From an uncultured Bacteroidota bacterium (GTDB lineage Bacteria > Bacteroidota > Bacteroidia > Bacteroidales > VadinHA17): DNA of 64,000 nucleotides. The DNA is taken from the NCBI GenBank assembly GCA_903824785.1, contig CAIJYD010000026.1:49435-113434 (forward strand), read 5' to 3'. Below the pieces are notes generated by a model, which was not told where the DNA came from, searched no databases, and saw only the letters and a program-made list of their open reading frames with translations. Below are positions 28,138-37,668 of this stretch, piece after piece (position 1 is the first letter of the stretch; the number at the start of each line of letters is the position of its first letter). Made by a program: the position numbers and the translations under genes.

Positions 28138-29862
28138 ATGAATCGTAAAAAATTCATCAATCTGATTGCTGCCGGAGGGGGTGCATTTGTCACTTCCACA
28201 GCATCCGGCTTCCCTGCGAATTTTTATTTTTCTAAAAAGAAAAGTGGCTCATTATTGAATGAAGCCGGGCTCTCAGCTGATGTCGTAATAGCGGGTGGTG
28301 GCCTGGGTGGTTGTGCCGCAGCTTTGTCGGCATTACGCAATAATTTAAATGTTATACTAACTGAAGAAACTGGCTGGATCGGCGGTCAGATTACACAACA
28401 AGGTGTTCCTCCGGACGAGCATCAATGGATTGAAACGCATGGTGCCACACAGCTTTACCGCGATTTCCGCACCTCTGTCAGACAATATTACAGCCGCAAC
28501 TATCCGCTGACAGACTCTTCAAGAGAAAACAAATATTTAAATCCGGGCGATGGTTCAGTTTCCAAGTTATGCCATGAACCCCGTGTTGCACTTGCTGTTC
28601 TTCAGGATATGATGGCCCCCTATGTCAGTTCAAAAAGACTGACCATATTAACTGATTATAAAATTGCAAGTGCTGATGTCAACGGAAATGAAGTAAGGGC
28701 ATTAAAAGCGGTTAATCAGATTACAGGAAATAACCTGACCCTCTCGGCACCATATTTCATTGACGCCACCGAACTGGGCGATCTGCTTCCTCTTACAGGT
28801 ACTGAGTTTGTTACAGGCTCCGAATCGGGGAAAGAGACAGGAGAACTGCACGCACCTGAAAAAGCCAATCCGGAAAACAATCAGGCTTTTACTATGTGCT
28901 TTGCCATGGATTATATTCCGGGAGAAAGCCATGTAATTGATAAACCACGCGATTATGATTTCTGGCGTAATTTCAAACCAAAAATGGATCCTCCATGGTC
29001 GGGCAATCTTCTTGACCTTTCATATAGCAATCCATCTACACTTGCGCGGAAAGAACTTGGTTTCAATCCAGCAGGCATAAATACATCTCCCCTGTTGAAT
29101 CTTTGGAATTACCGCCGTATTATAAATAAAAACAATTTTAAACCAGGCACTTATCTTAGTGATATTACGCTTGTTAACTGGCCGCAGAACGACTATTTCC
29201 CGGGAAATCTTATCGGAGCAGGTGAAGTTGAATTTAAGAAACATGTTGATAGTGCAAAACAACTTAGTCTGTCACTTCTATACTGGCTGCAGAAAGAGGC
29301 TCCCCGGCCTGACAAAGGTTACGGATGGCCCGGATTAAGGCTTCGGCGCGACATAATGGGGAGTGACGATGGCCTTGCAAAATATCCCTACATACGCGAA
29401 TCGAGGCGGATAAAAGCGCTTTTTACCGTACTGGAAGAGCATGTCGGAAAGGAAAACAGGTCAATGAAAACCGGAAAAAAGGATGTTAATGCAGCTGCAG
29501 ACTTTTATGACAGCATAGGAATTGGCTATTATCATATCGACCTTCATCCGAGCAGTGCCGGGAATAATTACATAGATTTTGACTCCCTCCCGTTCCAGAT
29601 CCCATTGGGAGCACTCATTCCCCGGCGTATTGAAAACCTGATTCCGGCAAATAAAAATATAGGCACTACACATATTACCAATGGCTGTTACCGGCTTCAC
29701 CCCGTTGAATGGAATATAGGAGAATCGGCTGGAATGCTGGTAGCGTTTGCCCTCAATAAAAAGAGTATTCCACGGGCAATCCATGAAAATAAGAGTTTAC
29801 TCGAGGAGTTTCAGAATCTTATCCGGTCGCAGGGAATAGAAACGCAATGGCCGGTGAAGTAA
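28138..29862 (+). CDS. Exported FAD-dependent oxidoreductase (FAD_oxidored family)
   Basis: A 574-residue protein with a hydrophobic export segment after a basic start (MNRKKFINLIAAGGGAFVTSTASG). It then has the dinucleotide motif DVVIAGGGLGGCAAALSAL (about residues 48-66) and TGWIGGQITQQGVPPDEH, which is typical of PF12831 proteins. Relatives are found beside carbohydrate-active genes in Bacteroidota and Planctomycetes and are often mislabelled xanthan lyase. Oxidation of a sugar hydroxyl is a plausible activity but unproven. It is downstream of sdhB and upstream of a DUF4434 protein, a sugar porter and an AGE epimerase. Confidence 0.8.
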   Translation: MNRKKFINLIAAGGGAFVTSTASGFPANFYFSKKKSGSLLNEAGLSADVVIAGGGLGGCAAALSALRNNLNVILTEETGWIGGQITQQGVPPDEHQWIETHGATQLYRDFRTSVRQYYSRNYPLTDSSRENKYLNPGDGSVSKLCHEPRVALAVLQDMMAPYVSSKRLTILTDYKIASADVNGNEVRALKAVNQITGNNLTLSAPYFIDATELGDLLPLTGTEFVTGSESGKETGELHAPEKANPENNQAFTMCFAMDYIPGESHVIDKPRDYDFWRNFKPKMDPPWSGNLLDLSYSNPSTLARKELGFNPAGINTSPLLNLWNYRRIINKNNFKPGTYLSDITLVNWPQNDYFPGNLIGAGEVEFKKHVDSAKQLSLSLLYWLQKEAPRPDKGYGWPGLRLRRDIMGSDDGLAKYPYIRESRRIKALFTVLEEHVGKENRSMKTGKKDVNAAADFYDSIGIGYYHIDLHPSSAGNNYIDFDSLPFQIPLGALIPRRIENLIPANKNIGTTHITNGCYRLHPVEWNIGESAGMLVAFALNKKSIPRAIHENKSLLEEFQNLIRSQGIETQWPVK

Positions 29863-30047
29863 GGGAAACTTTACCCCAAAGCTTTCTATTCTGCAGGAAC
29901 TTACAGGATATTAGCATCATTTATTTTCCCTTTTAATAAATCCGCACCACTATTTTTTCCATAGTGAATACTCTTCTTGTCAGAATTCCATTAATTTTAT
30001 GGAAATAAAACAGACAGTCGCTTTTCGATCATTTAAGAATTATAACC

Positions 30048-31139
30048 ATGAAAGCAGAACATACCCGCCGGGATTTCCTGGCAAAGTCAACATTAGCAGG
30101 AATGGCTGCAATGGCTGTGCCTTTTACAGGATGTGCCGAAGGCGGAACTACTACTGCCTCAGCCGCTTATCCCGAATCGCGGTTAATCGTTCCAAAAGCC
30201 AATGCCCTTCCTATTACCGGCACATTTCTTGATGAAATATCTCACGACATTCCTCATCAGAACTGGGGTGAAAAGGAGTGGGATGCCGAATTTGGCTATA
30301 TGAAGGCAATCGGAATTGATACCGTAATAATGATCCGTTCGGGATACAGAAAATTTATCACATTTCCCTCTGAATATCTTCTGAAAAAAGGGTGTTATAT
30401 GCCTTCAGTCGATCTGCTTGACATGTATTTACGGTTAGCTGAAAAATATAATATCAAATTCTATGTCGGTCTGTACGATTCAGGAAAATACTGGGATACC
30501 GGGGATCTCTCCTGGGAAATTGAAGACAATAAATATGTCATAGATGAAGTATGGAAAAACTATGGAAGCAAGTATAAAAGCTTTCAGGGATGGTATATAA
30601 GCGGTGAAATAAGCCGGAAGACCAAAGGAGCTATCGGAGCATTCCATGCCATGGGAAAACAATGCAAAGATGTATCAGGGGGGCTCCCCACCTTTATCTC
30701 GCCATGGATTGACGGCAAAAAAGCCGTTGAAGCAGCAAAAGGAGATGTTACTAAAGCCAGCTCAGTATCAGTTCAGGAACACGAAAAAGAATGGGGAGAA
30801 ATCTTCGATGGCATTCACGATGTTGTTGATGCCTGCGCTTTCCAGGATGGTCATATCGATTATGACGAGCTGGATGCATTCTTCTCGGTTAATAAAAAAA
30901 TGGCTGATAAATATGGTATGAAATGCTGGACCAACGCTGAAACATTCGACCGCGATATGCCAATAAAGTTCTTCCCTATAAAATTTGACAAGCTGCGGTT
31001 AAAACTGGAGGCTGCCAAACGTGCAGGTTTTGAGAAAGGCATCACATTTGAGTTTTCACATTTTATGAGCCCCCAGTCTTCGTATCTTCAGGCCGGACAT
31101 CTTTATGACAGATATAAAGAGTACTTTAACATTAAATAA
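30048..31139 (+). CDS. Tat-exported lipoprotein with DUF4434 TIM-barrel domain
   Basis: A 363-residue protein. The start has a twin-arginine motif TRRDFLAKS followed by a lipobox-like VPFTGC (Cys29), so it may be exported folded and lipidated. The rest is a DUF4434 barrel: ITGTFLDEISHDIPHQNWGEKEWDAEFGYMKAIGIDTVIMIR, FYVGLYDSGKYW, GWYISGEI and ACAFQDGHIDYDEL. Glu and Asp residues on the strand ends suggest glycoside-hydrolase-like chemistry, and DUF4434 is classed near GH families, but no activity is established. It lies between the FAD oxidoreductase and the sugar porter. Confidence 0.85.
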   Translation: MKAEHTRRDFLAKSTLAGMAAMAVPFTGCAEGGTTTASAAYPESRLIVPKANALPITGTFLDEISHDIPHQNWGEKEWDAEFGYMKAIGIDTVIMIRSGYRKFITFPSEYLLKKGCYMPSVDLLDMYLRLAEKYNIKFYVGLYDSGKYWDTGDLSWEIEDNKYVIDEVWKNYGSKYKSFQGWYISGEISRKTKGAIGAFHAMGKQCKDVSGGLPTFISPWIDGKKAVEAAKGDVTKASSVSVQEHEKEWGEIFDGIHDVVDACAFQDGHIDYDELDAFFSVNKKMADKYGMKCWTNAETFDRDMPIKFFPIKFDKLRLKLEAAKRAGFEKGITFEFSHFMSPQSSYLQAGHLYDRYKEYFNIK

Positions 31140-31211
31140 TTTTGAATAAAGTGAATCATGGATAGAACCAGGTATTTCTTTTTGTCCAGAATACAGTTTA
31201 TATTAATTAAA

Positions 31212-31257
31212 GATTCCTCACTTCTCCGCCTGATGGCGGATTCGTTCGGAATGACAA
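31212..31257. repeat. Hairpin-bearing intergenic repeat-like element
   Basis: A GC-rich patch in an AT-rich gap contains TCCGCC-TGAT-GGCGGA (31225-31240, perfect 6-base stem), flanked by GATTCCTCA and TTCGGAATGACAA. This form (short hairpin with a 'TTCGGAATGACA' tail) resembles dispersed intergenic repeats in many genomes. Only this copy is seen in the window. Confidence 0.4.
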
Positions 31258-31404
31258 CTTCATAGAGTGGACTTTGATGGGAAGTTGATTACCTATACTC
31301 ATTTAAAATATATATGAACCCCGGATAATTGACCAAAATCACAAAACATAAGAACCTGTTATTCTATTATTTACAATTCATACAATTAAAATCAAATTCA
31401 TATT

Positions 31405-32838
31405 ATGATGAAAGAACAATCAAACCAGATTATATATGTTGTCTGGCTTTCAATAGTTGCTTCTCTCGGGGGATTCCTTTTTGGGTATGACACGGCCGTT
31501 ATTTCCGGAACAGTAGATCAGGTTTCGGTACAGTTTAATCTCGATGATATTACCAAAGGGTGGTATGTCGGCTGCGCCCTTGCCGGATCAATTGGAGGTG
31601 TAATGGTTGCCGGCTCGCTGAGTGACAAATTCGGACGAAAAATAGTATTATTGCTCTCTGCAGTACTTTTCACCATTTCAGGTATCGGGTGCATGGTGGC
31701 CGGAAATGAAGTTCAGCTGGTTATTGCACGTATTCTTGGGGGAATAGGTATCGGAGTTGCATCAGTTATCTCTCCTCTGTATATTGCCGAGATCTCAGTC
31801 CCAAGTTTCCGTGGCCGGCTTGTTTCAATGTACCAGCTGGCAATTACTGTAGGCTTCTTAGGAGCTTACCTGGCAAATTACGGGCTGCTGCATTACTCAG
31901 AAACTCTGGTTGAGAGCGGCGCTACAACCGGATTACACGGGAAAATTTTTGCCACCGAAGCCTGGAGAGGTATGTTGGGAATGGAAGCCCTTCCTGCTCT
32001 ACTCTTTTTTATTGTGCTTTTTCTCATTCCTGAAAGCCCCCGCTGGCTTATAGTAAAAGGAGAGGAAAAAAAGGCTTCATCGGTTCTGAAAAAGATATAT
32101 GGTGAAAAAGAGGCTGAGATCCAGATCAGTAATGTAAAAAATCTCATTGCCGCCGAGACTGACTCCGACTGGCGTATGTTGTTTCAACCAGGTTTCAGGA
32201 TGGCTCTTTTTATTGGTGTAGCCCTTGCAATGCTTGGACAGCTTATGGGTGTGAATGCAGTTCTTTATTATGGACCTACGATCTTTAAGGAAAGCGGGCT
32301 GTCGAGCGGCGACTCTCTGTTTTATCAGGTTCTGGTTGGGCTGGTTAATATGCTGACCACCGTTCTGGCATTGATTATTATCGATAAAGTAGGACGGAAA
32401 AAACTGGTTTACTGGGGAGTATCAGGAATGATCATTGCGCTGGTGCTTATCGGATTTTACTTCTCATTTGGTTCGCAGCTTGGAGTCTCTCAACTGTTCC
32501 TGCTGATATTCTTCCTGTTTTATATCTTCTGTTGTGCCATTTCCATCTGTGCTGTGATCTTCGTTCTCCTCTCGGAAATGTATCCTGTAAAAGTAAGAGG
32601 AGCGGCGATGTCCATTGCAGGTCTTTCTCTCTGGATAGGAACATATCTCATTGGCCAGCTCACTCCTCTGATGCTGACAACATTTACTCCGGCAGGTACT
32701 TTCTGGCTATTTGCAGTAATGTGCGTTCCTTATATGCTTATAGTATGGAAATTATTACCCGAAACAACCGGAAAATCCCTGGAAGAGATAGAAGAAATGT
32801 GGATCCTGAAAGGGAAAAACACAACCCGGAATAAATGA
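31405..32838 (+). CDS. Sugar porter family MFS transporter
   Basis: A 477-residue inner-membrane transporter with twelve predicted segments. Hallmarks of the sugar porter family: GGFLFGYDTAVISG near residue 22, SDKFGRK in loop 2-3, RILGGIGIGVASVISPLYIAEISVPSFRGRLVSMYQL in the middle, PESPRWLIVKG before the central loop, and PETTGKSLEEIEEMW at the C-terminus. It is related to XylE/GalP-type proton symporters. The substrate is probably a monosaccharide and is set by the neighbours, which suggest release of an uncommon sugar outside the membrane. Confidence 0.92.
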   Translation: MMKEQSNQIIYVVWLSIVASLGGFLFGYDTAVISGTVDQVSVQFNLDDITKGWYVGCALAGSIGGVMVAGSLSDKFGRKIVLLLSAVLFTISGIGCMVAGNEVQLVIARILGGIGIGVASVISPLYIAEISVPSFRGRLVSMYQLAITVGFLGAYLANYGLLHYSETLVESGATTGLHGKIFATEAWRGMLGMEALPALLFFIVLFLIPESPRWLIVKGEEKKASSVLKKIYGEKEAEIQISNVKNLIAAETDSDWRMLFQPGFRMALFIGVALAMLGQLMGVNAVLYYGPTIFKESGLSSGDSLFYQVLVGLVNMLTTVLALIIIDKVGRKKLVYWGVSGMIIALVLIGFYFSFGSQLGVSQLFLLIFFLFYIFCCAISICAVIFVLLSEMYPVKVRGAAMSIAGLSLWIGTYLIGQLTPLMLTTFTPAGTFWLFAVMCVPYMLIVWKLLPETTGKSLEEIEEMWILKGKNTTRNK

Positions 32839-32878
32839 TCTTTTTATAATATTGATAATGACTTAAAACTCCAGCAGA

Positions 32879-34042
32879 ATGAATACTCAATCTTTATCAA
32901 CGCTTTACAAAGACGAATTGCTTAATAATGTCCTCCCGTTCTGGCTGACAAAATCACAGGACCTGAAATATGGCGGATATCTTACCTGCCTCGACAGGGT
33001 GGGGAATGTTTTCGATACCGATAAGTTTGTCTGGCTCCAGGGACGTCAGGTATGGCAGTTTTCGATGCTTTACAATAAACTGGAGAAAAACCCTGAATGG
33101 CTGAAATGTGCGGAACAGGGAGGTGAGTTTCTGAAGAAATTCGGACATGACGGAAATTATAACTGGTATTTTTCGCTGACGCGGGAAGGAAAACCAATTA
33201 TAGAACCATACAACATCTTCTCTTATACTTTTGCCACGATGGCATTCGGACAACTGAGCAAAGCGACCGGAAACCAGGAATATGCAGATATTGCAAGAAA
33301 AACATTCGATATAATCCTTTCAAAAGTAAGTAACCCGAAAGGGAAATGGGATAAATCATATCCTGGCACCCGAAGTCTGAAAAATTTCGCGTTACCAATG
33401 ATTCTCTGCAACTTAGCTCTTGAAATAGAACATCTTCTGGAAAAAGATTTCCTTCAGAAGACAATTGATACATGTATTCATGAAGTGATGGATGTCTTCT
33501 ACCGCCCTGAATTAGGGCTGGTTGTGGAAACCCTCACCTCCGACAATAAGCTTTCTGACACGTTTGAAGGCCGGGTGCTCAATCCGGGTCACGCTATTGA
33601 AGCAATGTGGTTTATTATGGATCTGGGTGAACGGCTGAAAAGACCTGAGCTTATTGAGAGGGCAACCAGAATTGCTGTCCAAATGGTTGAATACGGATGG
33701 GATAAGCAATATGGAGGAATTTACTATTTTCTTGACAGGGATGGCCACCCGGTACAGCAACTGGAATGGGATCAGAAATTATGGTGGGTCCATATCGAAA
33801 CGCTTATTTCAATGATAAAAGGGTACCAGCTTACCGGATCAAAAGATTGCCTGAAATGGTTTGAGATAATTCATCAGTATACCTGGGACCACTTCAAGGA
33901 TAAAGAATACCCCGAATGGTATGGCTATTTAAACCGGCAGGGCGAGGTGCTTCTGCCTCTTAAAGGGGGAAAATGGAAAGGCTGTTTCCATGTACCGCGC
34001 GGGCTGTACCAGATCTGGAAAACTCTTGAAAAGATCAGTTAA
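32879..34042 (+). CDS. AGE-family sugar 2-epimerase/isomerase
   Basis: A 387-residue (alpha/alpha)6-barrel enzyme of the N-acylglucosamine 2-epimerase family. Conserved residues: Arg56 in WLQGRQVW, His238 in NPGHAIEA, His305 in WWVHIETL and His371 in KGCFHVPRG, the pattern of AGE, cellobiose 2-epimerase and related aldose-ketose isomerases. The two central His act as acid/base. It lies 40 bases after the sugar porter and probably converts the imported sugar in the cytoplasm. Whether it is a GlcNAc/ManNAc type or one for neutral sugars cannot be told from the sequence alone. Confidence 0.9.
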   Translation: MNTQSLSTLYKDELLNNVLPFWLTKSQDLKYGGYLTCLDRVGNVFDTDKFVWLQGRQVWQFSMLYNKLEKNPEWLKCAEQGGEFLKKFGHDGNYNWYFSLTREGKPIIEPYNIFSYTFATMAFGQLSKATGNQEYADIARKTFDIILSKVSNPKGKWDKSYPGTRSLKNFALPMILCNLALEIEHLLEKDFLQKTIDTCIHEVMDVFYRPELGLVVETLTSDNKLSDTFEGRVLNPGHAIEAMWFIMDLGERLKRPELIERATRIAVQMVEYGWDKQYGGIYYFLDRDGHPVQQLEWDQKLWWVHIETLISMIKGYQLTGSKDCLKWFEIIHQYTWDHFKDKEYPEWYGYLNRQGEVLLPLKGGKWKGCFHVPRGLYQIWKTLEKIS

Positions 34043-34103
34043 CACCTCTGTTTAAGATCTTCGTAAGGAAAGAGCTTGTCGCGGAAATAACTATAGGGGC
34101 ATA

Positions 34104-35492
34104 TTACAAGGAGCAGACTGATTCTACATCTTTAACAGTTTTAGGGATAAGCTTCCCAAGAACCTTATGACCTTTTTCGGTTATAAGAACATTGTCTTCA
34201 ATTCTTATTCCGCCAATAGACATATAACTTTCTATTTTACTGTAATTTATAAAATCCCTGAATTTCCCCTCTGCCTTCCATTTTTCAATCAGCTCAGGAA
34301 TGAAATAGCAACCCGGCTCAACTGTGAAGACATGCCCCGGTTTATATGGAAGAGCAAAACGCAGATAAGCTGTTCCAAACTGGTCACTTCTTTTTATTTC
34401 ATCATTATATCCTGAAATATTTTCGTCAAGAGCTTCCATATCATGAACATCGAGACCCAGAAGATGACCCAGGCCATGAGGCATAAACAGGGCATGCGCA
34501 CCCGCTGCCACAGCCTCATCGACGTCTCCCTTCATCAATCCCAGATTTTTCATTTCAGTGGCAATGATTTTGCAGGCCATAAAATGCAGATCGCGGTTGG
34601 AGAAACCAGGGCGGGTGGCATTTATCGCTTCAGTATTTGCCTTGAGTACAATTTCGTAGATCTCCTTTTGCTGCTGGCTGAATTTTCCACCTACAGGTGT
34701 TGTCCTTGTTATATCAGAAGCATAATGAAGATGTGTTTCGGCCCCGGCATCGGTAACCATCATCTTCCCTTTCTTTAATATATTACCGTGAGCGTGGTTG
34801 TGTAGTGTCTGACCATTAACACTTAATACTATAGGAAATGAGGTTCCTCCTCCTTTTGCCAGTGCAATTCCTTCAATAACACCGAAGATCTCCTGTTCCT
34901 TTACCCCGGGCCGGCACATTTTCATGGCAGTAACGTGCATCTCGTAGGCTATATCAACAGCTTTCTCTATCTCATCAATTTCTACCTTCTCTTTTATTGA
35001 CCTCATTGAAATGACTGCCTTTATCAGATCAACAGAGGCAAGGGTTTTCATCTGGCAGGGATTTTCCTTAAGCAGCGAACCAAGAGTCATCTTCGACTCT
35101 CCGCGGTAAGGAGGCAAAAAATGTACTCTTCTCTTCTTTGAAATTGCATCTTTTAAAATTCCCTCCAGTTTGGGTAAAGGTAAGGTTTCAGTAATCCCGC
35201 ATCTGAGTGCCAGCTCTTTTACTGTAGGCTGCGGACCAACCCATATGATATCGTCTATTCCAAAATCGTTTCCGAATATCCTGTCTTTTCCCGAATCAAA
35301 ATCCATTAACCCGATAAACCCCGCTAGGTCAATGCCGAAAAAATAAAGAAAGTCACTATCCTGACGGAAATGATAAGTGTTATCCGGATAATTCATAGGG
35401 GCTTCGGAATTTCCGATGAACAATGCCAGTCCGGTCTTCAATATTTTCCTCAGTTCATCTCTTCTCTTAATATATACTTCACTTTTAAACAT
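34104..35492 (-). CDS. pepP: Xaa-Pro aminopeptidase (M24B)
   Basis: A cytoplasmic metallopeptidase of 462 residues from the ATG at 35492, which fits the family (MFKSEVYIKRRDELRK). An ATG at 35552 adds 20 hydrophobic residues that look non-native. The N-terminal creatinase-type domain is followed by the pita-bread fold. Five metal ligands: Asp248 (VTDAGAE), Asp260 (ASDITRT), His343 (GLGHLLGLDVHD), Glu392 (TVEPGCYF) and Glu432 (GIRIEDNV). It removes the N-terminal residue before a proline and has a housekeeping role. Confidence 0.92.
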   Translation of the reverse strand: MFKSEVYIKRRDELRKILKTGLALFIGNSEAPMNYPDNTYHFRQDSDFLYFFGIDLAGFIGLMDFDSGKDRIFGNDFGIDDIIWVGPQPTVKELALRCGITETLPLPKLEGILKDAISKKRRVHFLPPYRGESKMTLGSLLKENPCQMKTLASVDLIKAVISMRSIKEKVEIDEIEKAVDIAYEMHVTAMKMCRPGVKEQEIFGVIEGIALAKGGGTSFPIVLSVNGQTLHNHAHGNILKKGKMMVTDAGAETHLHYASDITRTTPVGGKFSQQQKEIYEIVLKANTEAINATRPGFSNRDLHFMACKIIATEMKNLGLMKGDVDEAVAAGAHALFMPHGLGHLLGLDVHDMEALDENISGYNDEIKRSDQFGTAYLRFALPYKPGHVFTVEPGCYFIPELIEKWKAEGKFRDFINYSKIESYMSIGGIRIEDNVLITEKGHKVLGKLIPKTVKDVESVCSL

Positions 35493-35922
35493 ATCGGAAT
35501 AATAAATTAATAATAAAACCTCTAAGTTAATAACCTGAGACGTATAATGCAACGCAGCAGCATAAATAATCGTAATCTCTGGTATAAAATCACATTTATG
35601 CGTCCAACCGAAAACAGATTACTTGCCGGATTATTTTTGCTTTTTTGTCCTTTGGTAAATATTTATTGGCCAGAGTAATTTTTTTTTGTCGGCCATTACT
35701 TCCACGGGAACTATTCCACATTTCACACTAAGAATTAGTGTTCAGAATAAAGTAAACAAAGCGTTTTTGGGAAGCAAATGTTATCAACAACTTAAAAAAA
35801 GTCAAACAAAAGTCAAACAATTTAATAATCATGTGTATAAAAATGCGAATAGGTATTGTTATTAACAAAATATATGTATATTCGCATCACTTATTAACAT
35901 CTTATTAACACCCCGGGCCGCC
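35493..35922. other. Long AT-rich gap before the 244-residue unknown
   Basis: About 430 bases between divergent genes. Contains a short direct repeat of AAAGTCAAACAA (near 35800-35820), the 9-base inverted repeat described separately and a candidate promoter. No further gene is visible. Confidence 0.4.
35843..35887. promoter_or_regulatory. Inverted repeat spanning the promoter of the 244-residue unknown
   Basis: ATGCGAATA (35843-35851) and its perfect reverse complement TATTCGCAT (35879-35887) are separated by 27 bases. The right arm overlaps a -7-like TATATTCG (35877-35884), and a TTG (35856-35858) lies 18 bases before it. This could be an operator for a dimeric regulator, or a long-loop hairpin at the start of the transcript. 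Confidence 0.5.
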
Positions 35923-36657
35923 ATGCCATACAGAAGATTACCCAATACTGACACTGCCAGGATAAAGGCAATGAAGATTGCCCTTGAAAAGGGGAAAGAA
36001 CTTCCACCTCACAGACTGGCATATTCCTCAAAAACATTTATTCTCCTGCAGAAATATCTACCTCAGTTTGAGCATAATATGCAATTATACAGAATATCTC
36101 TGGCCTCGCAGAATAAAGAAAACGCCTACTATAATGAAATTGTAAGAAAGGCAAGGGTATATCTTACACATTTTATCCGTGTAATGAATATGGCGATATT
36201 CCGGGGCGACCTTCCTACCGAAACCAGAGCATATTATGGGCTTGCACCAGAGGAGGCAACAGTGCCCTCTCTTAATACCGAGAACGAATTAACAAGCTGG
36301 GGAAGAAGAATTATTGAAGGTGAAGAGTTCAGAATCCGAAAAGGAGGTAGTCCTATCACCAATCCGACTATTGCAGTAGTAAAAGTCAGATTTGAAAATT
36401 TCATTGAAGCATGGAATCATCATAATAATCTTGCCAGAAAAACATCGGTATATATTGACAAAAACAATAATCTCAGAAAAGAGGCTGACGATATTATTCT
36501 TCAGATATGGAATGAGGTTGAAAAAACCCACAGCACTCTTCCTGAAGAGATGAGAAAGGTTCAGAGTGAGAATTACGGGCTTGTCTATTTCTACAGGAAA
36601 AACGAAATGGATAAAGCAAACGCTGCCGAAGCGCAGAGTCAGATTTACCTGCAATAA
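35923..36657 (+). CDS. Uncharacterised mostly helical protein (244 residues)
   Basis: I do not recognise a named family. The start is an ATG in CCGCCATG, giving MPYRRLPNTDTARIKAMK. No signal peptide or membrane segment. Helical stretches dominate (RIKAMKIALEKGKEL, YYNEIVRKARVYLTHFIRVMNMAI), with a central conserved-looking PTETRAYYGLAPEEATVPSL and GRRIIEGEEFRIRKGG, and a second helix set ending in KVQSENYGLVYFYRK. The acid/base balance suggests a soluble protein that may bind a partner or nucleic acid. It stands alone between pepP and a CPBP protease gene that faces it directly. Confidence 0.75.
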   Translation: MPYRRLPNTDTARIKAMKIALEKGKELPPHRLAYSSKTFILLQKYLPQFEHNMQLYRISLASQNKENAYYNEIVRKARVYLTHFIRVMNMAIFRGDLPTETRAYYGLAPEEATVPSLNTENELTSWGRRIIEGEEFRIRKGGSPITNPTIAVVKVRFENFIEAWNHHNNLARKTSVYIDKNNNLRKEADDIILQIWNEVEKTHSTLPEEMRKVQSENYGLVYFYRKNEMDKANAAEAQSQIYLQ

Positions 36658-37614
36658 TCAATCTGAAGGAGGAGACTCTCTCTGACTTAAAGAATCGGCC
36701 TCTCTTCCTTTGTTTGTTATATGTCTGAATATCAGGACAATACCTAAAACAGGAAGAGGAAGAACAATAAGCTGTTCCAATATCGGAACACCCTGAAGTT
36801 CATTTAATTTCTCCATCCCCATAATTCCGGCAATAATTACCGGCACAGCATTATTCACAAAATGAGCTATTACCGGAAGCCAGAGGTTACCACTCAATAA
36901 AAAAAGATAACCAAAAACAAGCCCCATTATAAATCGCGGTATAAAACCAAAAAACTGGAAATGCAGTGTGCTGAAGATAAATGCTGTAGCCCAGACAGCA
37001 GCATGTCCTGATTTGAAAAGTTTGCCAAATATTCTCTGAAAAATCCCCCTGAAGATCAGCTCCTCCCCGAATGCCGGAAGAACAGCAATCATAAACAGAT
37101 TCAATAAAATTACCCGGAAGGTTTCCCGCACCATAATCAGCTCTAAAAACCTATTCGCCCTGCTTTCTGATTCAATCATCCATTTTTCCACCCCGGAAAG
37201 CCAGTCCGGAAGAGTCATTCCGGCGTTTAATTGTCCTGTAAACCAGGTAACAGGAAATATGCAAAATGCAAGTAAAACAACCAGAGCTATCTCATTTGGA
37301 GATGTTTTTTTAAAAACTGAAATACTCTTCTGGTTGCCGGGATCAAATTGCCTGAGTATTATTATTGAAGGAATAATGAACAGGCAAACCTGTTGCGAAA
37401 TCAGAATATACCTTAAAAATGCCAGATCTTTTTCACTGCATGATGAAATAAGATCTTTAAGCTGAAATATTTTCACGTCAAAAATAACAAGTCCGGCAAG
37501 CAGACAAAAAGCAAACAGGAATGTCCCTGCGCCAAGCACAATAACCAAAGAAAGAGCCAGCTGAAAAACGGGACTCCTTTCATTAAAACAGAGATACCTG
37601 CGGTTGTCGTCCAT
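36658..37614 (-). CDS. CPBP-family intramembrane metalloprotease (first copy)
   Basis: A 318-residue membrane protein with about eight hydrophobic segments and the CPBP (CAAX protease and bacteriocin-processing) motifs: GEELIFRG (Glu184, Glu185, Arg189), STLHFQ (His218) and AHFVNNAVP (His251, Asn254). These residues form the active site within the membrane. Bacterial members mature peptides or are involved in bacteriocin self-immunity, but most have no known substrate. Its stop abuts that of the 244-residue unknown. A second CPBP gene lies on the other side of dusB. Confidence 0.9.
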   Translation of the reverse strand: MDDNRRYLCFNERSPVFQLALSLVIVLGAGTFLFAFCLLAGLVIFDVKIFQLKDLISSCSEKDLAFLRYILISQQVCLFIIPSIIILRQFDPGNQKSISVFKKTSPNEIALVVLLAFCIFPVTWFTGQLNAGMTLPDWLSGVEKWMIESESRANRFLELIMVRETFRVILLNLFMIAVLPAFGEELIFRGIFQRIFGKLFKSGHAAVWATAFIFSTLHFQFFGFIPRFIMGLVFGYLFLLSGNLWLPVIAHFVNNAVPVIIAGIMGMEKLNELQGVPILEQLIVLPLPVLGIVLIFRHITNKGREADSLSQRESPPSD

Positions 37615-37619
37615 TTTAT

Positions 37620-37627
37620 TACTTTTG
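37620..37627 (+). promoter_or_regulatory. Candidate -7 box for dusB
   Basis: TACTTTTG, an exact TAnnTTTG match 41 bases before the TTG start of dusB. The same TTACTTTTG form occurs before glyS, the gene at 48842 and the YfhO-like gene. Confidence 0.45.
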
Positions 37628-37668
37628 CACTCTAAAGTTATTTATTTACCCGAATAAAAACAGCACTT

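Noticed and set aside
29948..29966. Short hairpin CACTAT...ATAGTG before the DUF4434 gene
   Set aside because: Only six pairs, AT-rich and no T run; it could easily be chance.
34104..35552. Upstream ATG at 35552 as the start of the aminopeptidase
   Set aside because: It would add 20 hydrophobic residues not expected for a cytoplasmic M24B enzyme; the ATG at 35492 fits the family.
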